DNA of 64,000 nucleotides from Graphiopsis chlorocephala (taxonomy: Eukaryota; Ascomycota; Dothideomycetes; Cladosporiales; Cladosporiaceae), in assembly GCA_022828445.1 (NCBI GenBank), contig JAIZZJ010000005.1, positions 1,054,001 to 1,118,000 on the forward strand, written 5' to 3'. A program made the position numbers and the translations under genes. Positions within the stretch are counted from its first letter, which is position 1, and the number at the start of each line of letters is the position of its first letter. The notes beneath the pieces were generated by a model that was given only the letters and a program-made list of their open reading frames with translations, was not told the origin of the DNA and made no database searches. Below are positions 30,015 to 41,437 of the stretch, piece by piece.

Positions 30015-31717
30015 ATCGGCAGTCGTATGAAGACACGGGTGTGCCTGGAGAACGCCATGAACTGACCTTTTCCGTCAACATGCCACTTTTTCGTCGATCA
30101 AACCTGTGGAGTCCGCTTTCTGCATATATCCGCCACCCCTCACACCCGTGCAGTGTGGCGTTTGTCCCACAACAGCTTGGCTTTTACGGTGCGTTCGTAC
30201 CACGGAAGGCTGCAATCTGCCCTGCGTGTCTGATCTGTCGTATACGACCGGTCCGCCATGACTCTGCACGATAGCGTACACCATAATCACATCGGCCAGG
30301 TGAATATCAAGGCTGGGCAGATGTGCCTGCCCTTGCGTAACGTCAGATCTAGCCCCGAGCACATCTCCCCGGCAGCTCGCATTAGGACTACAAAGCCAAA
30401 TGAGCTCGTCGCGCTTGCCACAGAAGCTCACGCAACTAGCCGTGCCCAACCACTTCCGCCCAACGACAGCATCGATCATTTGCATGTGCAAGTCTGCTCC
30501 TGTTACAGGTCACCGCCAGAATGGCAACAAATAATTGACGTTGATCAATAACCCGCGCAACCGCGATTGACAGAAGCCTCTGCTGGATCGGTATTGACGC
30601 CAGTCACGATGATTCCAAGGTACGAAGATCTTCACGCCATTGGTTTGCAAACGACATCAATCCAATGGCAGCATAGCGTTCGCACTTTGACAGTTCCGCC
30701 TGTGCGCCTTATCCCGCTGTCAAGAGCTGTCGCGGAGAGGAAGCTTGCAGTTCCCCGTCCATGTCGCCACTGTGCTTGAAGTCAGACCGGCTCGAATGGT
30801 CCTTGACGTTCATCTGTGCGGCCTGCCGCCCGTCATATTGCTGCAGGATACCCGTCTACCTGGTTCGTCCGGCCCAGTATCCTTGGAGTTTATGCAGGCG
30901 TGTCACGGAATGCTACAAGTATCACAGCTTGAGCACCCAAACCTACGGATACCGCACACCTAGTCCCTGCAAGGGTTGGATGTCCCGCGACGGAGAACTC
31001 AGGAAGGACCGCGCACGCTGTCGACGCCATTCTGCTGGTGGCAGTGATCGTGTCTGGCCCTAAAGCACGTTTCACTCCTCGAGCGGCGGGCTCCTCTGAT
31101 TCCGAGCACCGCTTCCGCACGCTCAAACGCCTGGCATTGAGCTTTGGGTCCATTCATGTTGACGAGCGAGACGCGGTTACAAAGGGCAGAGTGTGAGCCT
31201 CAAAGAACATAGTCTTGCACAGCTTGTCGACGTTCCTTCCAGGTGGTTGTGTGATTGCGTCTTGCTTTTGTTTTCTGGCGGCCCTCAGCTTTCGTGTCTC
31301 GTGTATCGCAGTCTTTCTCTTGCAACATAGGTGAGCTGCCTCTGTTCTGCCCACTTTGCTGCAAGGTCCATCCGATGGTGCTGACCGCTCCGATGCGCAG
31401 GCTGTTTAGTAATGTGGAAGTTGACATTGTCTGCCACGTTCCGCGATAAGATCTGCAATTGAAGTCAGCAACATTCTGCAAGCCGCACGAGCCGCCGACA
31501 CCGCCACAAAAGCAGACCTCACTTCCCAAATTCCAGTGTAGAGTGCTGCAGCAAAGCCCTCACCGCTCGTAGAGATCTCGCGTCTAGCCGCAGTTGGCCT
31601 GCATCGCTCCTTCCACTTCAAAGTCTTGGCCGCAACAGTTCACATCGCAGTCGCCATACACAGAACTCGACGCACGAACAAGGCTGCCTGCATTCCACAC
31701 GACGACAGATCGACATC
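30015..31717. other. Long intergenic region, no gene seen
   Basis: About 1.7 kb of moderately G+C-rich DNA. All open frames are about 140 codons or less and carry no motif I recognise. The right end is probably the promoter and leader of the Myb-like gene. Confidence 0.45.
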
Positions 31718-33259
31718 ATGCAGACGTACCATTACTGCCACGCAAACTGCGCCTGTCCTGCTCACCAGCAGCAGATACGAGCGGTCAGCATGAGGCAAGA
31801 GCGCGTTGCTTCATATCAGCTTCACCCTCGCGCTTCTGGTAGTCAGCCGGTGCCGCCTCGATACCAATCCTTTGTACGCCGCCCGACCGTCCCCTATCCC
31901 CAACCGCTTCGCCAGCGATTCGCCGTCTCTCACAACATCAAACCTAACTACTATACGATGTCCTTGCAAGCAAATCCTGGAGGTTCCTTCAATCAGGAGC
32001 TACAGCGCGACCGGATCGCAGGTGGGTCGCGCACGCCGGTATTCGCAACCCAAACTCCGCTCGCGCAAACGCATGCTGGGCACTCTCTCACGGGTCAGTC
32101 TTTCTTTGCCGAGGAGTACTACAACTACCGTGCCGAGGAGGCGACCTTGTACAACCCTCGGCAAGGCGTTCAACCACAGGACACCATCTCTCGCTCGATG
32201 GGATCTCTCACCATGCCGTGCCCGCCGACATCCCTACCCTCGATGGCGAGCAACGTCACTGCAAGCCAGACAGTGGACCCACGAGTTGACGTGCCTATCA
32301 TGCCGCTCGTGCACACCAATGTCGATACCAAGATGTTTGAGCCCGTCGAGCCTGAACACTGGCAAAGGGCGTCGCTCGACTTCAGTGGCGGGAACGACCT
32401 CGATGCGTTTGCGACGTCGCCAAGCTCCACTATCGACGCAAGCTGTGGCCCTTTCACTCCACAAGACAACAGCGGCTTCCCAGAAGCCACTTTGCTTCGC
32501 ATTTCCCACGACCTGAGCTCGAGCTTCGACAGCAGCGGGACCGACATGTTCGAGGAGCATGGCACTGACATGAAGTTTCCTTCATTCAGCGACTCCGCCA
32601 GCAGTGCTCACTTTGTCAATCAGACTAGTGAGTACGCAGGCCTTCCGTTTCCGGGAAGCACCTTTGGCGGGTTGCGGGATCTCCCTTTGAACGAGGGACC
32701 TTTCCGTAACATCGACGGTCTCCCTCCAACCCTTCCCACCATCGCTCCGAACTCTGAAGAGCATGAAGGTGGTGATGTCAGTCGCACTGCTTCCAAGACG
32801 AAGCGCCGTCGCTCCAGCGAGAGGAAGCACGAGACTGTCTTGCGAGAAAGGCGAGACCAGTACCTCCTTGACAGACGCGAAGAAGGCTACACATACAAGG
32901 ACATCAAGGTCATGGGCAACTTCTCCGAAGCCGAGTCCACCTTGCGTGGCCGTGTCCGCGTCCTCACCAAGGACAGATCCGAGCGCGTTAGGAGGCCTGT
33001 GTGGACTGAGAGCGACGTAAGTATACCTGGTATACCTCCACACCGACAATTGTCGACGACGCTAATCGCATATCAACAGATTCGGCTCCTCCGTCGTGGT
33101 GTAACTCACGCCAAAAAGCTCCGCGCAGAAGGAGCATACAACCGCGCTCGCAGCACCAAGCTTCCATGGAAGTACATTGCCGCGTACATCGAAGAGCACG
33201 GTGGCAGTTACAGCTTTGCCCCGGCGACCTGTGCAAGGAAGTGGGACGAGTTGAGGTAA
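31718..33259 (+). CDS. Myb/SANT-like DNA-binding protein
   Basis: Two exons are taken here: 31718-33016 and 33080-33259 (intron of 63 bases). The intron length is a multiple of three and contains no in-frame stop, so retention would add 21 residues. The first 340 residues are low-complexity and rich in Ser, Pro and Thr. A basic stretch (TKRRRSSERKHE) leads into RDQYLLDRREEGYTYKDI, a helix-turn-helix-like unit. The Myb-like unit then runs from WTESDIRLLRRG to PWKYIAAYI and ends ATCARKWDEL. The terminal codons AGG TAA overlap a strong GTAAGC donor at 33256. Splicing to 33315 would replace the last residue and add 15 more, ending at 33360. The role as a transcription factor is inferred from the domain. 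Confidence 0.8.
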   Translation: MQTYHYCHANCACPAHQQQIRAVSMRQERVASYQLHPRASGSQPVPPRYQSFVRRPTVPYPQPLRQRFAVSHNIKPNYYTMSLQANPGGSFNQELQRDRIAGGSRTPVFATQTPLAQTHAGHSLTGQSFFAEEYYNYRAEEATLYNPRQGVQPQDTISRSMGSLTMPCPPTSLPSMASNVTASQTVDPRVDVPIMPLVHTNVDTKMFEPVEPEHWQRASLDFSGGNDLDAFATSPSSTIDASCGPFTPQDNSGFPEATLLRISHDLSSSFDSSGTDMFEEHGTDMKFPSFSDSASSAHFVNQTSEYAGLPFPGSTFGGLRDLPLNEGPFRNIDGLPPTLPTIAPNSEEHEGGDVSRTASKTKRRRSSERKHETVLRERRDQYLLDRREEGYTYKDIKVMGNFSEAESTLRGRVRVLTKDRSERVRRPVWTESDVSIPGIPPHRQLSTTLIAYQQIRLLRRGVTHAKKLRAEGAYNRARSTKLPWKYIAAYIEEHGGSYSFAPATCARKWDELR

Positions 33260-34263
33260 GCGTTTTCTTTTGCTTTTTCTGGTTTGACAATGGCCGCGGC
33301 GGCGGCGAAGGCAGGCGATCGTCTTGGACAGCACAGGATTTGGGGTTCCTCACGGACTAGGTTATTCGAAATCGAAACATTTACATGATATGTGGGCTGT
33401 AACTGTAATAATCTCCTCCCAACGCACACGATCGCTGGTGTTGTAATGCAGACAGCCGAGATACCGTTTATATCTCTATGCACACTTTGAGAGCATCTCA
33501 CTGATGAACGTGCCTTTCGATACTTCGACGCCTGGTGGTAGTATCTGATGGGATGAGTATCAACGATCCTCCCTTCGACCGTGTTGCTAGGAGATGTGGT
33601 ATAAGCTTACAATCAACGGCGGTGAATGCCCTAGCTTGGTCAAATGGCTACCGTCACGAGGAAGACATAAGGTGAGACGACGATACTGGGCAAATGGACT
33701 AGACATGAATTGAATGATATTTGCTGATCGCAATACTGGTCATGTGGGTGAAGTGACCGTGCGATGATTATAGTGCGCAGTATTGAAATTTGTGGCTGGG
33801 GTCTAAACTTTGGTCAAAAGTATGTGTTCCTAGAGGTGGCTCAACTTCATCAACCTGCTCGATCCTACCATTGCTCATGGCTGACCATTTTGTTTACAAC
33901 TGATGCTCAAGGAATGTCAATTGCTAGCTGCAGGTACTGTATACTATATTGCTTGTGTCACCTCTGCATTGTCGATGGCCGCCATGAAGGATTCCATGAC
34001 TACAGGGGTCATCTCGCCTAAAAACGCACGGAAGCGCAGGACGACACCGCAAATAGACAGGCGGTTGTTCATCGGCAGCACTATACGGTGCTTCTGGGCA
34101 TGCTGCTTGCTGTATAGTATACTACAGATTCCGTTTCGGTGCTTGAGGCTGGCGCAACGTCGTCCTATCTTTCGACACCCTCTCAGGTCTTCTGCAGCCC
34201 GTCTTACTGCATACTTTAGGGCCAGCTGACGGTGGTCAGACCCACCCCGGTTAACTATTCATC
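33260..34263. other. Intergenic region, no gene seen
   Basis: About 1 kb. Positions 33315-33360 may be a final exon of the Myb-like gene. The rest holds its 3' UTR and the promoter of the next regulator, with a short inverted repeat (GTATACTATA near 33944 and its complement near 34113). Confidence 0.4.
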
Positions 34264-35784
34264 ATGCCCGGGACTCCTACAAGCCGGGCTTGTGATTCCT
34301 GTCGGCAACGTCGGAAGAGGGTATGTGTCAAGACCAATTCACGCCCGTCATCATTCCGCGCAGGTCTTGCTCATTTTATCACAGTGTGACCAGGTTCAAC
34401 CTACATGTTCAAGATGCCAAAAACTAGGCATGCCTTGTGTTGGCGGCGGCGTGCAGCGCTTTATCTTCAAGAAGCACGACATAAGCAAATTGGTCAAGTC
34501 TAGTCGACCGGATTTAGCGATCTCGCAAATGCCGAGCAGCCCTACGATGGCAGTCAGCATGTCGCTCGTCAACAAAATCCAGACTAGGCATTTGAGATTT
34601 GAGATTAATTGGGCGCATGGTTCATTCTTAGACGAGGTTCCCCGAAGACTTAGCCACAGCCAGGCCCTAGCTGCCGCTACGGAAGCATTTATGCTGTCGA
34701 TACCATGCGCAGACCTTTCTCATACCTTGTCACGACGGAGATTACGGAGCTATACGTCTGCCTTGTATGCTACGCGGCTGGCGCTTTCGGAACCTGTCGA
34801 AGCACACTCACTTAACACGTTATGCGCAGTATATCTCTTATGGATATGTCAGGTATGTAGATATTCAGTAATGCGGACTGATGACGGTAAATGCTGAGTA
34901 ACGTACCACAGAGCTGGATGGACACACCAGAGGATACGAGTATTCACCCTAGAGGCCTAGCCCTGCTGCTCAACCAACCTCTCCGTTTTCATGCTTTAGA
35001 CTCGTTCGATCGAGGAGTTGTGTACTCAGCATGTACGGTTGTCGTACGTACAATCACACTCCATCAACAGCCAACTCCGAATCTCACTAATTAATCCGAG
35101 CAGACCTCAGAGAAAATCGTACTTGGTCAAATGAACATTGATGCGAGCAGCCCATGTTGGAGTTTCTTCCAAAAAGTGAATGCTCGGAGTTCCACTCTTC
35201 GTATCACTTCGCCGGCCGGGGAGCCTTTGGGTTTGACGGAGAGACTGGGCCGGCTGCTGTCAGCGCTTGCATACTTCTTTCGGTCGGACCAGACATTGTC
35301 GGAAGTTTGGAAGATGTACAACATTGCTACAACTGTCGTCGCGGAACTGAGCTTGCAAGTCAAACAGGCGAACGTTAGGGCTGCGCATGAAACACCGGCT
35401 GATGTACACGACAGTATCAGCTCAACATCTGAAGAACAAGCACATGCCATATCTGCCAATCAAAGCATGCGCGGCTTCAAATTCGCGTTAACGCTCACGC
35501 TCATCATGAACGGCGTTCTGAGCACACACTACCCAGACTGCGAGAAGCTCGCACAATTCAGATGCCAATTTACTAACGACACACTTCCGCCATCAGCTAA
35601 AGCGGGACAGCTCATGCCAATGGGTGCTGGCTTTGTAGGCATGTTCCTCGATCACGTATGGGCAATTGAGGATGACACGGCGGACGTTCCTGAAGCATGG
35701 GACATCTCTGGGAAGGGAATTGCCAACGAGAGGTCGTGGGCGTTTTCTAAGAGGCTTGAGAAAACATTAGAATCTTTGATCTAG
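34264..35784 (+). CDS. Zn(II)2Cys6 transcription factor, split zinc cluster
   Basis: Four exons: 34264-34320, 34385-34852, 34912-35043 and 35104-35784, all joined at codon boundaries, give 445 residues. The first intron lies between Cys 2 and Cys 3 of the zinc cluster. Only the spliced form restores the canonical spacing CX2CX6CX6CX2CX6C (ACDSCRQRRKR joined to CDQVQPTC). The unspliced frame alone would miss the first two cysteines. The remaining 380 residues resemble the short fungal regulator type with a C-terminal domain of unknown targets. No metabolic gene cluster lies beside it. Confidence 0.86.
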
Positions 35785-36479
35785 TGATGACTTTCAGTCG
35801 CTGCGCGTTTGCGACACCAAATTCCATACCATTTATTCCAGCGGCTGGCATTATGGACACAACATCCACGATGATTCACTCAGAATTGATTTCTGACAAC
35901 ATGCAATGGAGAATATGATCCATCTTAGTATTAGCTCGTAGCTGACATGTTTATGCTTCCAAGCATGAACAAACCGTAGGCTCAAGCTACCATTAAGATA
36001 CAATCATCAGAACATCGTAGATCCGTATACGAAGTTGTGCGCCGTAACCGTCCTGACAAGCGGTGTCGGGCCCTACTATTCGTCTCCGAGAGCAAGGATC
36101 TGGTCTAACTGCTTTTGTTCAGATACGCCGCTGTCATGCTACTCGATCCCCTAGCCACACGCTTGGCATCAGCTCTTACCATACTCATGGTATTCTATGG
36201 TTTCTGTGCCCTATACATTCACGCGAAGGATCAAAAGAGCTTCGATCGAGGGCTGAGCAGCAGTAACTTGGACCACAGCCATGCGATCGACAATCTTTGT
36301 TGCCCAATCATCTTCGCTTGATGAAACCTGCACGAGAGTCTGTACCACGAAGCATGGCGGGAATATACCTCTACATATGTTTTTTGACAAATATAAATAT
36401 GGCTGGGTGTAGAGCACGATGTGACAGTCGTTCACTCCCAACATTGGACCATTTCCCAAGACAATATCTTTCAAACAAC
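35785..36479. other. Intergenic region, no gene seen
   Basis: About 700 bases. A 68-codon frame at 36115 with one hydrophobic stretch exists, but nothing else supports it. The right end is the leader of the next gene, where the frame is open upstream of its ATG with in-frame ATGs at 36321 and 36399. Confidence 0.4.
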
Positions 36480-37034
36480 ATGCCGAGTCTGTCAACCTTG
36501 TTCGGCCACTGCAAGCCTGTACAACCACCATGTCTCCGATTCTACGGACCGGACGCTCAAAACAATTTCACAGCCACTGATCTAAATGGTCAACTATTGG
36601 CGCAATTCTCCGTGGCCAACAACATGATCTGGCGTATGTCGCAGAACGCACAACAGATCTGTACGTTCAAACGCTCTTCGCTGTCTGGAACCACAACCCT
36701 CCGACTTCACGGGCAGGAGATCAAGGTCAACCAAAGCTGGGAGGGGATGAGATACGGAAAAGACATCAAGACTTCGACGGGAACGTGGAAATGGCGGCCA
36801 GGGGACGGCAGTTGTGAGGAATTGACAGACGGACGTGGAATTCTTCTCGCTCGCGGCAAGCTTCCGGGGACACTGAGCAAGAAAACCTATCCGTTGGAAG
36901 TGTTTGTTTCTGGAGATGTTCTTACATTGGACCTGATACTTGCGACTTGGGTTGCCATGTTGGACTGTCAGGATGCGGAGGGGAAGGAGGTTGAAGCTAT
37001 TGCGGAGGTTGTAGCAGCCGTTTTCGGAGCATGA
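36480..37034 (+). CDS. Small protein, possibly tubby C-terminal-like
   Basis: Single exon, 184 residues from the ATG at 36480. Upstream in-frame ATGs at 36321 and 36399 would give longer forms with a poor N-terminus. The middle alternates beta-strand-like segments with basic and aromatic residues (for example LRLHGQEIKVNQSWEGMRYG, then GTWKWRPGDGSCEEL). The C-terminus has a hydrophobic LILATWVAML segment. This layout resembles fungal proteins with a tubby-like or LURP-one-like beta-barrel ending in a hydrophobic central helix. I cannot confirm this by eye and assign no function. Confidence 0.62.
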   Translation: MPSLSTLFGHCKPVQPPCLRFYGPDAQNNFTATDLNGQLLAQFSVANNMIWRMSQNAQQICTFKRSSLSGTTTLRLHGQEIKVNQSWEGMRYGKDIKTSTGTWKWRPGDGSCEELTDGRGILLARGKLPGTLSKKTYPLEVFVSGDVLTLDLILATWVAMLDCQDAEGKEVEAIAEVVAAVFGA

Positions 37035-37315
37035 GTGGAGATGGACTGTAGTCGCTCCGATTCGATTGCAACAAAACTTGAAATGTATCACTTACTTTGT
37101 CTGCTCATTATGATTGCCATTAAATAGATTCAATTGAAACCCTCGAAAGTTGACGAATGATGGTTTCAGGCGTACATCTGATACGAGGCTTACAGATTTG
37201 AGAACAGCCGACATCCAATCAGAATTTGGCTTACTTCTCGAGGCCCGCCAAAAATCACATGCGAGCCTCCACATGAAAGTTCTAAGTGAAGTCAATACTT
37301 TTGCTTCTTTCGTCA

Positions 37316-39082
37316 ATGCTACCATTTCGCCAGTGCGCATTCCGGATTCCGACTTTCTTACGGTCGTCTCAAATATCAGCTGTCATGGCCCAAAAACGCG
37401 CATTCAACGAGGGCAAGCGCCACTTCAAAAAGAATAAGAAGCAGAAGACTTCCACAGTCAGCGATGGATCGAACGAGCAAGTCCTGCTGGCAGATGTGAG
37501 GCAACTGCTGGAGTCCACAACCCTCAATCATGCGGAAAAGACCGAGCCTCAGGAGCAGACCGAGATCGATGTCGACATTACTATGCTCTCCTCTACCGGA
37601 GACGGACTGGCGCACAAGGATGGTTCGGTAATCGTTGTACCGTTCGCGGTACCTGGCGACACTGTGACTGCCAAAGTCTATAAGAACAATCCAGACCAGA
37701 ACTATGCGCTCGCAGATTTTGTGAAAGTGGTCAAGGCTGGAGAACACAGGACCGAGACCCCGGGTTGTGGGTACTTCACCAAATGCTCTGGCTGTCAATT
37801 CCAGCACATGCCATACGCATACCAGCTTGAACACAAGCGCTCGATTGTCGAGAGAGCGTACCAGAACTTTTCGAACCTCCCAGCGTCTTCAGTTCCGACG
37901 GTGGGCGACACAGTTGGCTCGCCTTTGACCTACGGCTACAGAACCAAGTTGACACCCCACTTCGATGGGCCCCCGATCAGGAGGAAAGAGCTGAAGACTA
38001 TCAGGAGCAATGGCCAAAAGGTGGATTGGGCGGAGGTACCAAACATAGGGTTCATGTTGAAAGGCACACGAAAGACGATGGATATCGAGGACTGCCCTAT
38101 TGGAACGGATGCTGTGAGGCTAGGAAACAAGAGGGAGCGGAAGAGGGTCACCGAGAACATCAGTCAATACTCGCGCGGCGCCACACTCCTGCTGCGAGAG
38201 AACACCGTGAAGGTAAAGAAGGATGAGGCAAAATCAGAAGGAGACGCAAAGGAGAGCGCAGCCGAGGAGGACACGATTATTGAGGACCATGGTGACTACG
38301 TCTTCCGCAAGACTTGCATCACCGATCAGAGGGCTATCTCAACAGAGTATATTGACGGATACCGCCTCGACAACCCTGCTGGAGCATTCTTCCAAAACAA
38401 CAACTCTATCCTCCCTCTTGTAACCAAATACATCCGCGAAAACATCCTTGGACCTGACGCTGCCGACTCACCAGTCAAGAACATGATCGACGCTTACTGC
38501 GGCTCTGGATTCTTCTCTATCACTCTCTCCTCCATGTTCAAGCAATCCGTGGGAATCGACGTCAGCCAACAGTCAATTGACTTTGCCAGCAAGAACGCCA
38601 GCCTCAACAACCTCTCAGAAGATTCTGTTCGCTTTATTGCGGGTGACGCAAGCAAGCTGTTCGATGCGTTTGACAAGTCGAAGTTCCCTGCTGATGAAAC
38701 GGCTGTGGTGATCGATCCATCAAGGAAGGGCTGCGACGAGAGCTTTATCTCGCAGCTGATGGACTATGGCCCCAGGAGGCTTTGCTACGTCAGCTGCAAT
38801 GTTCACACGCAGGCCAGAGACGTTGGCTGGCTGGTTGGGGGCCTTGGAAAGAGAGCAGGCATGTACGAGATCGAGAGCGTTAGAGGCTTCGACTTCTTCC
38901 CGCAGACTAGCCACGTAGAGGGCGTCGCATTCTTGAGGAGGGTGGAAAAGACCGATGCTGTACAGCCGGCGAGTGTGGCGGAAGGCGAGGATACTAATGC
39001 AACCGCGCCTCAGGAAAGCGCTTCCGAGCTTCCAACCTCCACAGGCGAAGGTGCACCTGTCGAAGCTCAGAAGGAGAGCTAG
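37316..39082 (+). CDS. TRM2: tRNA (uracil-5-)-methyltransferase, Trm2/TrmA type
   Basis: Single exon, 588 residues from the ATG at 37316; the open frame reaches a GTG further upstream. A TRAM-like domain (about 80-145: VDVDI... to VVPFAVPGDTVTAKV) is followed by a cysteine cluster CGYFTKCSGCQFQ. The class I methyltransferase core then has the SAM motif DAYCGSGFFS, the VIDPSRKGC motif and the catalytic cysteine in CYVSCNVHTQ. Trm2 makes 5-methyluridine at position 54 of tRNA. A second ATG at 37385 starts at MAQKRAF and a basic, nuclear-type stretch. The extra 23 residues of the longer form are rich in Arg, Phe and Ser with no acidic residue and resemble a mitochondrial presequence. Confidence 0.93.
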   Translation: MLPFRQCAFRIPTFLRSSQISAVMAQKRAFNEGKRHFKKNKKQKTSTVSDGSNEQVLLADVRQLLESTTLNHAEKTEPQEQTEIDVDITMLSSTGDGLAHKDGSVIVVPFAVPGDTVTAKVYKNNPDQNYALADFVKVVKAGEHRTETPGCGYFTKCSGCQFQHMPYAYQLEHKRSIVERAYQNFSNLPASSVPTVGDTVGSPLTYGYRTKLTPHFDGPPIRRKELKTIRSNGQKVDWAEVPNIGFMLKGTRKTMDIEDCPIGTDAVRLGNKRERKRVTENISQYSRGATLLLRENTVKVKKDEAKSEGDAKESAAEEDTIIEDHGDYVFRKTCITDQRAISTEYIDGYRLDNPAGAFFQNNNSILPLVTKYIRENILGPDAADSPVKNMIDAYCGSGFFSITLSSMFKQSVGIDVSQQSIDFASKNASLNNLSEDSVRFIAGDASKLFDAFDKSKFPADETAVVIDPSRKGCDESFISQLMDYGPRRLCYVSCNVHTQARDVGWLVGGLGKRAGMYEIESVRGFDFFPQTSHVEGVAFLRRVEKTDAVQPASVAEGEDTNATAPQESASELPTSTGEGAPVEAQKES

Positions 39083-39214
39083 AGACACAATCTCGAGTAA
39101 TGCTACATACAATCGTGTATCATAATATCGAACGGATCATACATCGTTGTCCCTCCAAAACAAGAACTCGCAGTGTCCGTAGGACCTCCTGTGGTTGACC
39201 GAACAGATCACTTT
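39083..39214. terminator. Shared 3' region of TRM2 and a regulator gene
   Basis: 132 bases between the stops of two convergent genes. Their 3' UTRs very likely overlap. Confidence 0.35.
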
Positions 39215-41437
39215 TCAATCTTGTCCTTGGTCGTTGGCCGGCCCAAAATCAAGGTTGTCCTTGGGCGTTTGTATCGGGAAAAAGTTGTACAAATCGGTCG
39301 TCAGGACGTCAAAGTCAAGAAGAGACATCGGGTCTGCCATCGTAGTACCTGTATCAAGCGACGCCGTCGAATCTGCCGGTGTGACGAGTTGTTGTTGAGA
39401 CTGATAGACTGCTGGTGCCTGACTTTGACGGTCGCTGAGGTAGATGAAATCGTTCGCCATTGATGTGAATGTCGTCTCGTTGGACGACAATACTTGTGCA
39501 TTGCTGCGGCCGTCTGAACCAGCTTGAGCTGCGGACGAGAGTACACTCGTTCGATTGGTGTTAGGCGCAGATACGTTTGCGGGTCGATGCGCCACGGCAT
39601 GTTGGACTGCACCAATCATTCGGGTGATCGAAGTGCGGGCATTGAGGATTGGCTCCGCATCAACCATTTGCCTCAAACAGCTGAGCCCAGTCTGTATGTA
39701 CTCGAGGTTGTATGCAAGTTTTGTAGGATGCCACAAGCTGTCGTAAAGCAGGACAGCGCAACTCGACTCAATGAAAAACGCAGTATACCTAGACTCCTAT
39801 TGTTGTGTTAGTTGCATCGTCCACGTGCCATTATATCGGCAAGGTCGGAAAAAACGTACTCTACATGTTGTGGATGTGTTCTGTTGGTTGCTGATGAAGA
39901 CGAGAGAATCTTGAGCCGCGTCTGTTGCCTTTCTACATGCGGCTCTCAGCCACATTAGGCCTTGCTTCTGGTGACTCGATGCCATGGCTACAAGGAACGG
40001 TCTGAATGTCAACAAGACGGCATGATAGTAGACTGGGGGAACATTAGTCAGCTAGCTTGGGGTGTTGCTCTGGGTTTCGAACGTACCATTATGCAGATGA
40101 AGTGCCTGCACTTCACCATACTGTTTGACGCGCTCATCTACATCCATGGCGGCGATCCCAGCACGTTCAGCAAATTGCCGTAATTGAGAGTATGTTCGCT
40201 CTGCAGCGACGTAGAGTAGCTGCAGAGATTCTGATTTGCGCAGGTACATCTCCTCAGCATTCAGTTCCGCAATGTGAGCTATCTCACAAAGGCCCGTGAG
40301 TACCGGATGGACATCAGGGAACTGGCAAGTGATGTCGGCGAATTTTAATGCGCCAGATCTTCCCATGGACAAAGATTGCCATCTATACTGGTTAGTCTCC
40401 AAAATTCTGCAAAAAAGTCTAGATGTATAGTACCTTTCGTGAAAATAAAGACACCACATGGTCGAGCGGCGCTTCTGCAGCTCTTCGTTGTTATGTCTTG
40501 CACGACTACCCTCCCTATTCAAACCCATCGCGAAGGCTCTTCTGGTAGCAGTACCAAGTTGTAAGTAGGCGGAGTTAGGTCGACCCATGTTGACCTGATA
40601 GTCAGACAGCAAGATGGACACCTGTATCATTGCAAGTGTCACTGCTTCGTCGAAGGCCGCCACGATCACCTTTGCCTGTTCATAGAGCATTTCCGCCAGG
40701 TCTGTGGCATTGGCAGACAAAGCACCATTGGCCAAGGCGGCTAGAACCAGTCCTGCTTCCTGTGAACGGAGTGCTGTAGGATTATCTGGCCGGTAGAGAT
40801 CATGCAGCATTTGATTCAACTCAAGCTCCGTGAACATGGGGACCAGGTGAAAGCTAGCGACTTTGAACTTCTCCAAGAATATAGTGGCTTGAGCTGCAGA
40901 TACGATCTCCGTGGGTTGTCGTGGTCGTGCCGGGTGACCTGTTCCGAGTGTTGATGGTGTTCCAAAGAAGATAGATCGCTGTACGAACATGTCAAGCCCC
41001 GCGCTACCTTCATGATCATCGTTTCCTTCTGGTAATCGATTGAGCCCATGGTGGAGGACTCCTTTGTGCAGTTGTTGTAAAAAGGCGAAATTGGACGAAG
41101 GTCCGTAAAAGAGCTGTGCGCATTCACCAGCGTTTGGCCCTTGTTGTGTATGTGTTGCTGTAACTCCACGGTAGACTTCAGGATCAGTTGGTTGATATTC
41201 TCTCGGTGTCAATGGGCTCTCTAAGTTGGTGCTGTGTGCTTCGATAGTAGCACTGGTATGATCGTTGGTCCGTGAAGCCCTCTGTCTCGCAGAAGCCCGG
41301 TCTCGCGCTTTGGCTCGATATAAACAATGCGCCGGATGTTGCTGGCAAAGACCGCAAGGCTGTTCTCCGTTGCATTTGATCTTTCGACGGCGGCATGGCT
41401 CGCACGCCTTCGAGATCTTCGTGCCAATTCGTTCCAT
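39215..41437 (-). CDS. Zn(II)2Cys6 transcription factor divergent from an ABC-G pump
   Basis: Minus strand, four exons: 40434-41437, 40087-40382, 39860-40032 and 39215-39796, giving 684 residues. The long open frame begins at TTG, so the ATG at 41437 is used. The zinc cluster is at residues 12-38 (CEPCRRRKIKC, then CGLC and a sixth Cys), followed by YRAKARDR. A fungal-specific middle domain follows, with LHN-VYYHAVLLTFRPF restored by splicing. The first intron (40383-40433, 51 bases) is a multiple of three without a stop; removing it restores LYFHERWQSLSMGR. The next gene on the other side is a PDR-type ABC transporter, so regulation of efflux is a reasonable guess, not shown. Confidence 0.88.

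Noticed and set aside
33940..34125. Short inverted repeat GTATACTATA / TATAGTATAC
   Set aside because: Only about 10 bases long and A+T-rich with no flanking duplication, so not evidence of a mobile element.
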